Source: Melieria omissa
Lineage: Eukaryota > Arthropoda > Insecta > Diptera > Ulidiidae
Direction of reading: 5' to 3'
DNA: 64,000 bases
NCBI GenBank assembly: GCA_963971225.1
Contig: OZ020267.1
Span: 113,470,936-113,534,935 of the forward strand
Shown here: one piece after another, positions 12,001 to 23,789 of the stretch
How the letters are laid out: the number at the start of each line of letters is the position of its first letter
Numbering within the stretch: the stretch's first letter is position 1
Notes under the pieces: generated by a model
What the model saw: the letters and a program-made list of their open reading frames with translations, nothing else
The model's database searches: none
Told to the model about the DNA's origin: nothing
Program-made: the position numbers and the translations under genes

Positions 12001-13511
12001 TTTTTTTTTTTTTTTTTAATTCTTTATTTTTGACACAATTTGGCAGTCAGCTTCGACTTGGCGCTGCCATTAACCGCTTTGCTGCTCACTTGAGCCAGCG
12101 ATTATAAAATTTGTTTTTACTGTTGTTGTTGTTGGCTAAATCAACAGCCAACAACAACGGCACATTTGGCATGTGATCAACCCTGTGTTGACTGCTGCTC
12201 GCTTCTCATTTCATTCATTTATGCGCACTGTTATTGTATTTTTTTGGTGGTTTTTGATTGCTTGTCTTTATTTTCACAAATTTGATTGCATTTTGCAATA
12301 TTTTGCTGCTCGTCATTTTCATGTTTGAAATTCTTTCACGCACACACATTTCTTGCCATCTTTTGCCGATCTATTCGGACGCCCGCACTCGCGTTCACAC
12401 TCCAACTCCTAAGCGTAACTTCGACCCAATGGCGCTGTCCAGAGCTTTGACGCGGCACCAAATGCCGTCGAAAATGGCTGTCACCGCACAGACAATAACC
12501 TCAACACTTTTTGCCAAATATTTTTGCAAATTGCAAACGTTGCAGAAACCAATAAAGTTGTGCAGATTTCCTAACGCTGTCCTGCAGCAAACACAATAAA
12601 AATCCCTGCTAATGTTTTTCGGACTCGAGACGGCGCTCGTAACAGCGCCAACACGTACACGTACTTACGAACACCTCAATTCAACTGGTTTGCTTTGCGT
12701 TCACTGCATGGGAATTGAGCGATTTTCAGCCTGAATGGCAACGCTAGCAGCCGAGTGCTATTTGTTGGCCACATGATGCCGTACAAGCGAACGTGAACTT
12801 GTTGCGTGGTACCAGCGACGGGCATCATGTGAGCGAAATAGTTGACTATTTCTATGTATTAAAACGATTTGATCAAATGACCGAATATTTCAATATGAAT
12901 CTATACGATTTGATTTAATGCGCATAACGAATCACTGAGCAGACACTTAAACAATATGTTTTGCAGCAAATTTGTATAAATTCAATTAATTTATTATTGT
13001 TAAAGAACTAAAATTGGTTAACAAAATCGCCAGATTAAACTGTAAACAAGCTAGAGTACAGTTAAATTGGCTGCAACATGTTGCATCAACACTGTTGTTG
13101 CCCTACAACGTCATCATCGACTTGTCGTACAGAAAACAGGCTGAAAGCGCGAACATGTTGAGAGCAGTGTTGTCCGTATGCGGGGGAACTAAAAGAGGGA
13201 TGTAATAAGAAAATAGGATTTTGCTTGTAGAAAACTAATGTTATAAAACAATTAATATTGAAACTGATTGTTCATAAAAAAGATGCAATTACAAGTTTGT
13301 TAATATGTTGTATTATATAAGTTTTATTGAGCAAAGCACTAAACTTTGAAAAATGGGAAAATAAATGAAAGAAAAAATTCTAAGAAAGGCAACACTTTTA
13401 GTCCGTTTCATAGCTGCGGTGTTACGTTGTGCTGTGATTGGCTGAAATACAGTGATCGTCATAAAAATGTGATTGGAATGGGCATAAAATTGTCTGAAAA
13501 ATGACACCGCA
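9020..13511. other. Long noncoding stretch, no gene recognised
   Basis: Contains TATA-rich DNA near 9700-9740, TTG runs near 10005-10020, 10240 and 12121-12134, and an 18-bp poly-T tract at about 12001-12018. A perfect 13-bp hairpin of GTTGTTGTTGGCT (12125-12137) with its complement (12146-12158) is repeat-derived. The frames at 9420-9945, 11791-11994 and 12258-12599 have no recognisable domain, splice context or consistent composition. Confidence 0.55.
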
Positions 13512-13848
13512 GTTCTATGGATTCTTCATCTTCTTGACTGGTATGACAACCCGATTACGAGACTAAGGCCTAGCTACCCGCAACCATCCATGTTGTGCGT
13601 GTGAATTATTTCAAGGTTGGAAGAAGCCTATAGTTTTATGCCGATTCCGAACGGCGAGCTGGGAGCTTTTTCATAGGCAATTTTACTTTCTCAGAGGTTT
13701 GCCATTTCCTGTTGAGAGCACAGCCGCCAAAAAAAATTGTTGTTTTTCTTTTTTCGGCAACGGAGTCTTGAACCTGAGTTCGAGCGTCGCATTTGACTCG
13801 CGGCCCAACGCACTAGCCAGCTGAGCTACGGCGGCTGTTCTATGGATT
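13512..13848 (-). repeat. tRNA-derived SINE (copy 1) with target-site duplication
   Basis: The SINE body is 13524-13836, read on the minus strand. It begins with a tRNA-like head, GCCGCCGTAGCTCAGCTGG, whose TAGCTCAGCTGG fits the polymerase III A box; GGTTCAAGACTCC about 45 bases on is close to a B box. The body continues about 240 bp and ends in an AAGAAGATGAAG-type tail. The 12-bp sequence GTTCTATGGATT occurs immediately on both sides (13512-13523 and 13837-13848), a clear retroposition duplication. Copy 2 lies at 43613-43910. The frame at 13683-13880 is antisense chance coding across the SINE. Confidence 0.88.
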
Positions 13849-14620
13849 ACTGAAGTCAAATCTCCTACAACGGAGAACATAAATTAATGAGATCCATAAC
13901 ATTTATGTTCCGAGTTGAAGACTCGATTGTTCAAGGACTCCCTGTCGTTGATAGTTTGGAAGCTATAAAAAGTATGCAAAAAGTTTGACCCGTGAAGACT
14001 GATTTGAATTTAGAAATATTTAATGGGAAGAATATACATAGATATTCTTCAGTCTTCTTGATATATACATATATCTTCTATGATGTACTGATATGGGTGA
14101 AACTTTGAACCTCAAATGGATTTAGAACACTGAAATCCTCTTAGAAAAAAAAAAATGGTTTGTTGGTTGATTGAAGAAGTCTTATTCCAAAAATCCTATT
14201 GAGATATGATTCTCTCTTTATGAACGTTTAGGCTCCGATATTTTGTTCATTCCGAATTTTATTTTAATATCTTCCAATAGTGGTTTCCTAAGCATTTTCC
14301 TACTCTTTGTTGATAAGGCTGGGATGTGGTGAAAGAAAGGAAGTGTGGAATGGCTTTCTTTTAATTTGGATACCCATAGCTATGGAGCGGATATGGCGAG
14401 GAATGTTCACTTTGACTCCACGCTCTCCTATGGGCCAATAGCTTGTAAGTCTGGCCAAATCACTTTGTTTCCCGTTCATCGTGGTTCCACGGATTTAATA
14501 ATGATTAGGTATAAATTTTAATAAAATCAGATATTTTTAGAGTCCATAGTTGTTGATAAGTTGATATTTAGATCAATTTTTCTTCTTAAACCGGCAAGAC
14601 CGAGTTCGGTTCAGTCCAAC
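13849..14620. other. Noncoding stretch, nothing recognised
   Basis: AT-rich DNA with no supported gene, between the SINE and the TTAA element. Confidence 0.5.
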
Positions 14621-14624
14621 TTAA

Positions 14625-15353
14625 GGGGGTCGTCTAGTGTGACGGGTCAAAAAAAATCGTTTTTGTTTTTTTTCATAAATCACTTCTAAAACATGTTTAG
14701 AAGACGTGTATAAATGGATTTTTGTAAATTCGAAGCCGTTATCAAGTTGCACTTGTAAACCGGAGTAGGTATGCGGAGCGCATACCTCCAACTTCCAACT
14801 TAAAAACGCGTTTTTCTCAAAACACGTTTTTTCAAAACTGCTGCCACGATATCTCAAAAACTATTTAACTATTAATGCTCAACTTTTTACACCATCTTGA
14901 GTACATGTCCAACTACAAATTAAGCTAAAAGAATTAAGATTGCTTCGTTACTTTTTTTTTTCTTCAATTATATGCACGTGAAAAATAGTCGAAAAACTCA
15001 TATTTTTTTTATGTTTAGGCAAAAAAATACTTTTTTTTGGAATTCGAACTTTCTTTTAGCTCAATTTGCAGTTTGAAGTCTCAGGAATGAAATGGCGTTT
15101 GGTTTTTTGATTTCAGATAATCACAACGCCCAGAATCATGGCAGCAGTGGAGCAACTTTTTTTTTTTACGTCTTCCTGTTGAGTGGTGTAACTCCGATAC
15201 TAATCAATAGATTGGCTTCAAATAATTATAAAACTTTGTCGATATGTACTCAAAGAAGAAATAAAATTCAAAAGTTATTTTACTTGAACGGTTTTTTTAA
15301 TAATGACTGTCAAAAAAGGCATAAAAATACGGCCTTCACACTAGACGACCCCC
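14625..15353. mobile_element. TTAA-flanked nonautonomous DNA element, second family
   Basis: The 729-bp segment starts GGGGGTCGTCTAGTGTGA and ends with the exact reverse complement, an 18-bp terminal inverted repeat, flanked by TTAA at 14621-14624 and 15354-15357. The inverted repeat differs from that of the element at 3444 apart from the leading G run, so this is a separate family with the same piggyBac-type target. Inside is a 9-bp-stem hairpin, AGGTATGCG-GAG-CGCATACCT at 14767-14787. The frames at 14621-14857 and 15092-15532 cross the element or its edge and have no transposase motif. Confidence 0.8.
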
Positions 15354-15357
15354 TTAA

Positions 15358-18300
15358 GTCCTTTTACTTAAATTGTTTACTACCAAAGTTCATAGTTTTC
15401 CTCTTAATGCCACAACGCATTAATAAAATTTCTATTACAAGTAAAAACTCGTTTAGTGCTTCAAAATTTAAGCCACAATTTGCCCGCAGCTTGGGACCTT
15501 TTCAACACGGCATCTGTCTACTTATGTCATAATTAAATTGACTTTCGGATGCATCGACATTTTCCACATAAATCACATACTCGTGCACGTGCATACTGCA
15601 TATGGATCGTGAGTCACGTTTCGTGATTTCGTTAACCTTTAGCGGCATTCAAAATGCTAAACAATTAGCCACAACTTAATAAGTTTCGTTATCTATGTGG
15701 GGGCACACACCCAAAACTAGACTGAACTTTGCCGCAGGTAATTTACCTAATAAGTACGTTTGGTTTTTTTTTTGCACAAATACGAGGAAATTGTGAAATG
15801 AAAACTTGGTTATTTTAATAGCTGGCATGGTGACCAAATTTGTACGCAGTTCGCCGACGCTTGTGATATAAGTTTGGCGTTTCATTGCTATCAACAAGCT
15901 ATAAAAAAATATTTTTCCTCATTAGGATTTGCAAAAAACAACCAACAAAATTGCCGCAACAATAGCAAAAAAAAGTTGAAATATGCAAGAAAAAAGTTTG
16001 GCGCTGCAACAACCTGACCGCCGGCCTATAAACGGCAGCGCTGCACACACGACGTACGATGCGTGCACATGCAAAATCACCGCAAACGGCTGCGCTGCGC
16101 TGTGGCGTGGCGGCGTTGGCATGTTGCAGTTACCGGTCGAACCACCTGCATAGCCTTTGGGAGTCCAAAGCAGACAGCCAAAAACGCGCAGACGCCGACA
16201 CGGCCAGCCGTCTACGACCGGCTGGTACCGATTCAGTACTTCCAGCTTTAACTATCGCCGCATCCGTGGCGTGCAACATTTACCTGTTGGCTGCAATGTT
16301 GCATGCGCAGTCGTGAAAAACGCCGTGCAAAGACCTTTTGTGAAAGTGAAATTTTCATTCGTTTTCGTTTATTTGGAACTTTCAAAAATTGCCTATTTAT
16401 ATCCGCATATTAGAATGAGGGTAAACCGGCGGCCACAATGCGGCGCTGCAAACGAACATTTGCAGGAAATGGAATAAAGATTGAAGGATCACAGATGGAG
16501 TTTGAAGAACTGAGACAGAAAATATGAGGTCTTTGATCTATTTGAGTGCAGTGGTGGGTGTAAAGCACTGCTAGTCAAAAGGTTGCGTGTTCAAATCTCA
16601 GTGTAGTCTTTGTTGGCAAAATTGGTTGATTTTTCATGCAATGATCAGTTTTCACACTCAATGAGGCAGGTTCGATGCGGCCAAATTTAATTGCTTATTT
16701 CCGATTTTTTAATTTAATGTTTTTGTTTTCCTTATTATCTTTTTTTTAGTATTTTAGACATTTTTGGTTGTTTTCCATTGTTTGCAATGTCCGTAATACA
16801 CTTTGATGAGGAAGTTATTAATTTGAAATTCGCAAATGAGATATAAATTTTAATTTCAATTTTTCAACTGAAATCAAGTTAATTCAGCCATTAAATGTAT
16901 TCAACAGTAAATTTTGTGAATGTTAACAATTGTTGTACAATGAAGTCAGTGCACTTTTTACATACTTAAATGTTACAAAACAGAAAAATGCTACAACAAA
17001 TTTGAGTACTTTCGAATGAATTCACTTTTAGCTAAATTATCGAAATATTTATGCAATTTAATTAATAACAATTAATACAAAAATGATAAATACTAAATGT
17101 TAAATAATGAAAGTATTAACTAAAATTCAAAACAATATAAATAAAACAATAATTCAAGCATGAAAACTAATGCAATAAATAATCTCTTTACATTTGTTTT
17201 CATTAAAACTAATGCAATAAATAATCACATTTGTTTCCTTTTGCTGCACCAGTCACTGCATATTTTATAAGCAAATCAAAAATATTGTAAAATTAATTGC
17301 AATAATGCAAACACATTCATTCACACAAAAAATTTATTGTTTTTTGAATTTTCATAACGAATTTTCATAACATTGAAATAAGTGCGCATAGCTGCGCGTA
17401 AACACGAATGTTAAAAATGAAAAATGCTTCCAAAAACTGCAAAGTGCATTATTGATTTATTATATCGGCGCAATGTATATGCTGTGCTTATGATTTCACC
17501 GCACTTTCGCTCGTTAGAAGTGCAACCATTGCGGCATTCGTACAGCCGTGAAACTATGCGCCCCACAAGCAGTCCACAAGCTTCACTGAGTCTGTGTGTG
17601 TGTGTGTGCGTTTGAGTAAGTCGGCAAGTACTCGACGGCGCGCATGCGTTACGCTACCACACATTGCACCAGTAAAGCTTAACGTTTGTTGCTTTAATAT
17701 TTTTATTATTTTTCACTGCATTTGTATCAATTTTTTAACACCCTACACAGAGTCGGAAAGTCACATGTGCTGAATGTGAATCGATGATGCAGTTGGCGAA
17801 AGTTTTTGAAAAACTGTAGTAGATTTCTTTGGTGTTGAAAGGAAATATTTTGTAAGAGAGAGTGAGAGAGTAAAAGTATAGAATGAGGTAGAGTAGAGTG
17901 CCGTGCAGTGTGAAGTAATGATTTGTTCAGAAAATGAGCTGTTGGTGTGCTCTAAAATTGTATCCTAGAAACAGAAGAAAAACTGCTACTGTGATTTGTC
18001 AAAACCCCTTTTAAAGCCTTCAGCCAGAAAAAAAGCCTGTAAAATTATTTTAGTATTCAGCTGGACATGCAAACAGTTTGAGTATAGAAGAAGATTAGAA
18101 GATAGTAACAATCATTAGAAAACTTATGATATCGCACAGTTTACAGATGTACAGTGTTGACATCTTATTTGATTAGAAAGGATGTTCACAGTTTTTCAAA
18201 AAATACTCATATCATTGTTCCAAGACAAAGTTAAGTTGTAGAAAGCTTGTTGAAAACCTGCTTATCGTGCTTTATTATTATTTTGAACTAATATTTTTTT

Positions 18301-19090
18301 AACGTATTTAATGTGTGTGTAGCACCCATCACACTTCGCCATTGGACGCCTTGAAGTTTGTGTGCACATTTAATGAAGTTAATTACTGCAGTGCAGTGCA
18401 GCAATTGTACAAAGACATACAATTATGTTATTTATTTATTGAACTAATTGCTTTGAAAACCCTTCTTAGTGGCGCTGGGTGAAAGCGTTCACGGCGCTGT
18501 GGTTAAGTTATTATTAAAACGAATTAAAATGTTTATACATTGAATTTGAAGACTTGTATTCTAGTAATTAATGATAAACAAGTACAAAATTGGTGTTAAT
18601 ATAAATAGAAACTTGTGAGTTAAAAAAAAAAAACTATATACTTAGAAGTATTTAAGTTTTAAATGTAACTTTAATTATCTGTGTCCTCTTTTTAATTTTT
18701 TTTTTATACATACATTTCAAAGTATCAAGTATTATCAAGCATTGAGTACTATAGTACGTAGGTATTACTTTAAAAACATTCACACGGGAGGACTCACATC
18801 GTAATAAAGCTAACGTGTCTTTCTGAGACAGTATGGTATAAGGACAGCTGTGTTTAGATACAAATGATAAATAATTCTTACGGACTGCAAATTATTTGAT
18901 AGTCACAGGACGCCTCGGATTTGTAATACTCCACTGCGCTAACTTAGTTTACTATATCCATAACCAGATCCACATTAAGTCAATCCAAATACATTCAAAA
19001 TCAGATACAAAAGAAGCCAACACTAGAGGTGTTATTCCACGATCGGTGGGCACATTTACACCGACTGACGACACAACATTATTTATTGGG
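15358..19090. other. Long noncoding stretch
   Basis: No gene recognised. A GC- and CpG-rich patch at about 16010-16300 produces several overlapping frames on both strands that look composition-driven. A (TG)n run lies at about 17588-17608. A short duplicated phrase AAAACTAATGCAATAAATAATC occurs near 17163 and 17205. The tRNA-like piece at 16545-16625 is listed separately. Confidence 0.5.
16545..16625 (+). repeat. tRNA-like segment, possible SINE head
   Basis: AGTGCAGTGGTGGGTG is followed about 40 bases later by GCGTGTTCAAATCTCAG, which contains a good B-box-like GTTCAAATC. The A-box region is weak and no complete cloverleaf is evident. It could be the head of a SINE in the same general class as the segments at 1440 and 63289. 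Confidence 0.3.
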
Positions 19091-19099
19091 AAATATGTA

Positions 19100-19606
19100 C
19101 TTGGGCAGTCCGATAAGTACTTAGCCCCACCGGGCGATGGTGCCACTATCGTAAGAGAAATTTATTATCGTGTAGTACATCCTCGTAGACGGCTACTGCC
19201 AAAATTTCAGCCATATTGGATTTGTAGTTTTTTTTGACCGCGTGTGGAAACGAAGGTGTCCGCGGATTTTAGAAAAATGGAAAAAGAGCAATATCGGTCG
19301 GTGATTCGTCAAATTGGTCGCATTAGGCCCCATCCACCGTATTCTCCAGATTTGGCCCCCTGTGACTTCTCTTTGTTTCCAAACTTGAAAAAGTCACTCG
19401 CCGGGCAGAAATTTGAGTCGAATGAGGAGGTTATCGCCGCCACGGAGGCCTCCAGAAAACGTATTTTTCAGACGGGTTAAAGAAGTTGGAGCATCGCTGG
19501 GTGAAGTGTATCGAGTTGAAAGGAGACTACGTTGAGAAAAAAATCGCCACTTTTCCAAAATTTTCGTTTTTCTTTTGTAGGCTAAGTACTTATAGGACCA
19601 CCCACG
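19100..19606 (+). mobile_element. Internally deleted mariner element
   Basis: The element begins CTTGGGCAGTCCGATAAGTA at 19100 and ends at 19606 with an inverted copy, matching 23 of 27 bases by my alignment. TA lies directly outside both ends (19098-19099 and 19607-19608), the Tc1/mariner target duplication. At 507 bp it is well below the usual 1.2-1.3 kb for mariner. Only the start and end of the transposase remain, consistent with a large internal deletion that left mobilisable ends. Confidence 0.82.
19277..19560 (+). pseudogene. Mariner transposase remnant (N-terminus joined to C-terminus)
   Basis: The frame opens MEKEQYRSVIRQ, which resembles the first residues of mariner transposases, then jumps within a few codons to RPHPPYSPDLAPCDFSLFPN, the region around the third catalytic Asp of the DD34D triad. 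The middle, including the rest of the DNA-binding domain and the first two catalytic Asp residues, is absent. After SNEEVIAATEA the frame breaks: the conserved C-terminal stretch (DGLKKLEHRWVKCIELKG) continues in another frame from about 19473. The protein cannot be catalytic. The extreme 3' part runs into the right inverted repeat. Confidence 0.8.
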
Positions 19607-19635
19607 TATATTCCTCTCATCATACTTGACATATA

Positions 19636-20924
19636 CAGGGGTTTCCAACAAGAGGTGTTATTTTGGTATTCAAAGAAAAATGCAATTTTTTTTAGATAAA
19701 TGATCCGATGTTTATTTCATAATAAAGAGGAAGGTATGCCGTTAATAATGAAAAACAACATCAGCCAAATGGCCACCACGACCACGCTCACAGGACCATA
19801 TCCTTTTCATGAAATTTTCCATAACCAAATCGCAAAGTGGCTTCCCTATGTCTTCGATAGCCTCACGAATTCTATCTTTGAGGTCTTGAATCGACGCTGA
19901 GCTGTTGGCGTACACCTTATCTTTCACGTGGCCCCAAAGGAAGAAGTTGCAAGGTGTTAAATCACAAGATCTCGGTGGCCATTTGTGATCACCTCTTCCA
20001 GAGATAACACGGTCCGGAAACTTTTCCCGTAAAAGAGCGATGGTTTCGTTGCTTGTGTGGCACGTAGCGCCGTCTTGTTGAACGTAAACGTTATCCAGAT
20101 CAATACCATCCAACTCTGACCATAAAAAATCATTAATCATCTCTCGATAGCGCAATCCATTCACCGTAGCTGTTGATCCAACCTCATTTTCGAAAAAGTA
20201 AGGTCCAATGACCCCGCCGGACCATAAACCGCACCAAACAGTCACACGTTGAGGATGGAGAGGCTTCTCAACAATAACTCTTGGGTTTTCCGAGCCCCAG
20301 ATGCGACAATTTTGCTTGTTGACGTAGCCACCGAGATGGAAATGGGCCTCATCAGTCAAGATGATTTTTCGATGGAATTCCGGATCATGTTCATGCATTT
20401 CAAGGACCCAATCAGCAAAGACACGACGTTGTTGATGATCGGTCGATCGGAACTTTATAAGCCTTAAGACCCAAGTCTTTATGCAAAATACGGTGTAATG
20501 ACGTTTTTGTAATGCCCAATTCCAAAGAACGACGGGGAATCGATAAACCTGGGTTTTCTTCAACACTTTGGGCCACAACAGCAATATTCTCAGTTGTTCT
20601 TGAGCGACGTGCACGGGTTTTATTCTTCACATCCCTAACTTGTCCCAACAGCTCGAATTTTTCCACCAATTTCTGTATTGCGGTCCGACAAGGTGCTTCA
20701 CGACGACCCAAAAATGCTTTAGTTTTGCGAACTGTGACTGCAAGATTTTCACCATTTTTGTAGTGAATTTTAATAATTTCAATGCGTTGTTGAAGTGTGT
20801 ATCGTTCCATTTTTAGTAATGGCGTAGTTTCTACTTGTCAAATGTCAAAGAATAAAAGCTTCAAAAGTGACAGCTACCGAAATACCGGGTGATTCAAAAT
20901 AACACCTCTTGTTGGAAAGCCCTA
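19636..20924 (-). mobile_element. Near full-length Tc1/mariner-superfamily element with DD36D-type transposase
   Basis: The left end begins CAGGGGTTTCCAACAAGAGG and the right end is its inverted copy; 28 of the terminal 30 bases match. TA flanks both ends (19634-19635 and 20925-20926). The 1289-bp length is typical of the superfamily. The single transposase gene reads on the minus strand and is disrupted. The left end lies only 29 bp from the right end of the internally deleted mariner, but the two elements have different ends and different transposases, so they are independent insertions. Confidence 0.87.
19742..20810 (-). pseudogene. IS630-Tc1-mariner transposase, frameshifted
   Basis: This transposase would bind the terminal repeats and cut and paste the element at TA sites. 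The start is the ATG at 20808-20810 (MERYTLQQRIEIIKIHY), giving an N-terminal helix-turn-helix, then a basic linker and a second helix-turn-helix ending SLHRILHKDLGLKAYKV. The frame then breaks at about 20450-20465 and resumes in another frame with STDHQQRRVFADWVLEMHEH. The catalytic core keeps ILTDEAHF (about 20352), QQDGATCHT (about 20073) and SCDLTPCNFF (about 19962); the second and third Asp are separated by 36 residues by my count, so it is not a classical DD34D mariner. The stop is at 19742-19744. The catalytic residues are intact, so inactivation appears recent and due mainly to the single break. Insect relatives are often labelled Tc3-like or DUF4817 transposases. Confidence 0.88.
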
Positions 20925-20926
20925 TA

Positions 20927-23200
20927 GAACAAGAACTCGGCGTATAGCGCATTAAATTCACTGTTGAAGAGTTGCTTTCAAAAAATATCTCATCAAGACT
21001 GCAGAAACATCATCGTGAAAACCCCAGAGAACTATTGTTACTAGGTTTTGGTATTATCTATGTTTTGTACCAAACAAAAGAGAAAGCTAGTTTCTGGCCC
21101 GTGCATCGCGAAACGAATGGACTGGTCTGATCTTGATGGGTTCAAGGCAAGAGTCCATAAATTCTTCACCCAACATCCTTTTCCTCAATAAAAAAAAAAC
21201 AAAGATTGATTGAAAGATTGTCAAAGACAGCTTCTTTTCCTCATACTTGGTTTGAGCCAAGGTCCGCTGATAGTTCAGTTCAATTCAGTGCAGTAAGAAT
21301 CTCAAAAGCCTTCTTGGGTGCCAAATATTAAAAAAAACGCATTGCATGGATTTGAAAAGAGAAGTGCTTTAACAGTTTAACCAATAAAAATGTTGCGTTT
21401 CTTTTACTTCCAGTCTCTCTAAATCGACACCAAACTTTTCAGGACTCTTGTTTTATTTACGTAGTTCGTCACCTCCCGTCACTAATCGCGGAAATTCGTC
21501 AATGCAGCAGACAAGCAACAAAGAAAAACCTATGAATATTAAAAAAAATAAATAAATCAAATGCGTCCGGGAAACGTGCTTTCGTTCGCCGACAGGAAGA
21601 AGTTGTAATTAAGACAATTTCCTGCAGCAACAATTTCCATATGTGACACAACACAACAAAATTAAACAAACAAACAAAAATAAAATTTTCACATTCAAAT
21701 TTATTTGCATTTAAAGCAAATTCTTTATGGGCATTCACACATGTTTGGTTTTTGTAAAGTCGAGAGTACTTTTTTTACGAGAATCAACAACTTGGACAAA
21801 TAGTTTCATATCGTTTCCTATATTTGTTGGTCGAGTGAAAAATCGCGCGTACCACAACAACCTAAAAATAAACAAACAGCAACGCTTCGACAGCGCAAAT
21901 ATAATAAACAAGAATTGTCGCTTTGGAGCAGTACGCGTACGTGTGGGTACGTCGGCGACACGTACCCGGGTTGGTGCGCTGGTGCGGCCAAAAGGCCAAA
22001 GCGCGCAGCTTAATTGTGTACTTAGGCAAGAAAACTTTTTCCAACAGCGGCGACATTAATGCGATGCGTTGTATGCAGTTGAGCATGCGGCAAAATACAA
22101 CAACAACAACTATAAAGTTATAACAACAACGTACACAAAGTTACTGCGGGGCATTGCAGCCGATGACGGACAGACAGCGCGACCGACAATAGTTTCTAAC
22201 CGAAGGTATGCAAAGTTATGCTGCGAGCCAAAAACAAAACAACAACGAAAAGCAAATTGTGATGGCAAGCAACGAAAATACGCATTGTAGGTGCTGCGCG
22301 CACGCACGCACCCAGCACGCAGTACGCAGCACCCGCCAAAGCGGCAGCCAACTCGATGTCGCAGCAGTGACAGCCAAAGCCCAAGTCACAGCCACAGTCA
22401 CAGTCATAGCCAAAGCCAAGCCCAGACGCTGCCACACAGTCGCAGCCAAAGCCACAGCGAGCTGGGCCATTTGAAAATTGGGTGCGTTGTTGCTGGACGG
22501 ACGGACACACGCACACATGGACGGACAGACGGGCTGGCACTGCGTTTCAACGTAGACTCGTAGGTGAAATCGCTAAGCTTGCGCAGGCCGCCGCTCCGAG
22601 GTGTTGCTGCGCGGCCGCCGTTGGCGCTCGTTGCGTACCCACCAACACGGTTTTCTATGCGTCGGAACACGTTTTAAATTTCAAATTATGATTTCGAACA
22701 CGTGCAGCGCTGTGTTTGCGGCCACTGGCTGTCGCTGCTGCTTGGTGTTATTTTTTCGGTTGATTTGTTTTTGTTATGGTTTTGATGAAGAAAACTGGCT
22801 AGTGTTGTTGTAATTCTGATTCTGGCGTTTATAATTAAATTGTCGACAAAGACGTTAAAAAATGCACAAAAAGAATTGTCGCTACAAATTGGCGCGTTGA
22901 AGATGGCTGGAGTGTTTTTTTTTTAGAAAGCGCCACTCCAAATGACATTTTTGGTAAACGCAATGGAAAGTCACCCAAAAAAGTCAAATGAAATGGTTGG
23001 TGATTTGAGCGGAAAATATTATAAATTTTTTATGAGGAAATATTTAAAAAATTTTGAACTATGAAGTGTTATTTGAGTAAAAGAGATTTCTACTGTGATG
23101 ATCCCTAAAGAGATTTAATGTTCGACAGGATGTTTTAGGGACTTTGATTCTGATCGTTTTTGTGTAAATAGAGTTGGATTAAAGGTGGATCACCTGAGCA
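20927..23200. other. Noncoding stretch with a GC/CpG-rich island
   Basis: From about 21920 to 22680 base composition shifts sharply to GC- and CpG-rich DNA with many overlapping frames on both strands. A perfect 8-bp stem (GGGTACGT at 21945 with ACGTACCC at 21960) and an imperfect tandem of AGTCACAGCCAAAGCC-like units at about 22370-22460 lie inside. The latter encodes Ser-His/Ser-Gln runs in one frame. The island could be a promoter or 5' untranslated exon, but no splice-consistent coding exon is evident. The rest is AT-rich without recognised content. Confidence 0.4.
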
Positions 23201-23208
23201 GATTTTCA

Positions 23209-23781
23209 CAGTGTTGCCAGATCTGGAGATTTCCTCCCAGATTTAGGAGATTCTTAACCTTTTAGGAGAATTTTCAGGAAAAAGAAATGTTTGGGAGAAA
23301 TTTTAGATTTATATTTTATGTTAGCTTTTTCGGATCCTTAGTGGATTTTTGAGAAATTTTTGGATAACGAAGCATGATGTATTGGGAACACTGGCAACAA
23401 AACATATTTTGGCAACTATTTTAATAACCGAAGCATCCTATTGGGTTCAAATTTGTAAGCTTAAAAAATGTTCTATCTCGTTCTCACTTATTGCTGTCAC
23501 ACTGAAATCCCACCAAAAACGGCACTTTTTATTCAATTAATTTGTTATATGTTTCGTTTTTGCTAAGTGTTTTGTTGTTAAGCTGACGATGAGTAAAAAA
23601 GCTGTATTAAAAAAATGTGTATGTATAGGTATATTTTTATTTTTTTATGAGAAGTTTAATTCCTTTAAAATGACACAAATTATAAAAAAAAATTAAGTTT
23701 TTTTTAATATTTTGGGAGGAAGTTTCAGTATTTTTTTAAGATTTAGAAGAAAGTAATTTCTGGACAAAACTGGCAACACTG
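23209..23781. mobile_element. hAT-like nonautonomous element
   Basis: The segment begins CAGTGTTGCCAG and ends CTGGCAACACTG, a perfect 12-bp terminal inverted repeat; the CAGTG...CACTG ends fit the hAT pattern. The flanking 8-mers are GATTTTCA and GTTTTTCT, 6 of 8 identical, compatible with an aged 8-bp target duplication. The 573-bp interior is AT-rich and contains another CACTGGCAAC near 23389, perhaps from an earlier nested copy or subterminal repeat. There is no transposase frame; the 63-codon frame at 23349-23540 is unrelated. Confidence 0.65.
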
Positions 23782-23789
23782 GTTTTTCT

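Noticed and set aside
12125..12158. Perfect 13-bp hairpin as a possible microRNA precursor
   Set aside because: The stem is only 13 bp and made of TTG/CAA repeat units, too short for a precursor.
13770..13836. Functional tRNA gene
   Set aside because: The A-box match is good, but the cloverleaf is not intact, the B box is imperfect, and the segment is the head of a repeated SINE with target duplications.
13683..13880. 65-codon minus-strand frame
   Set aside because: It reads through the tRNA-like head of the SINE.
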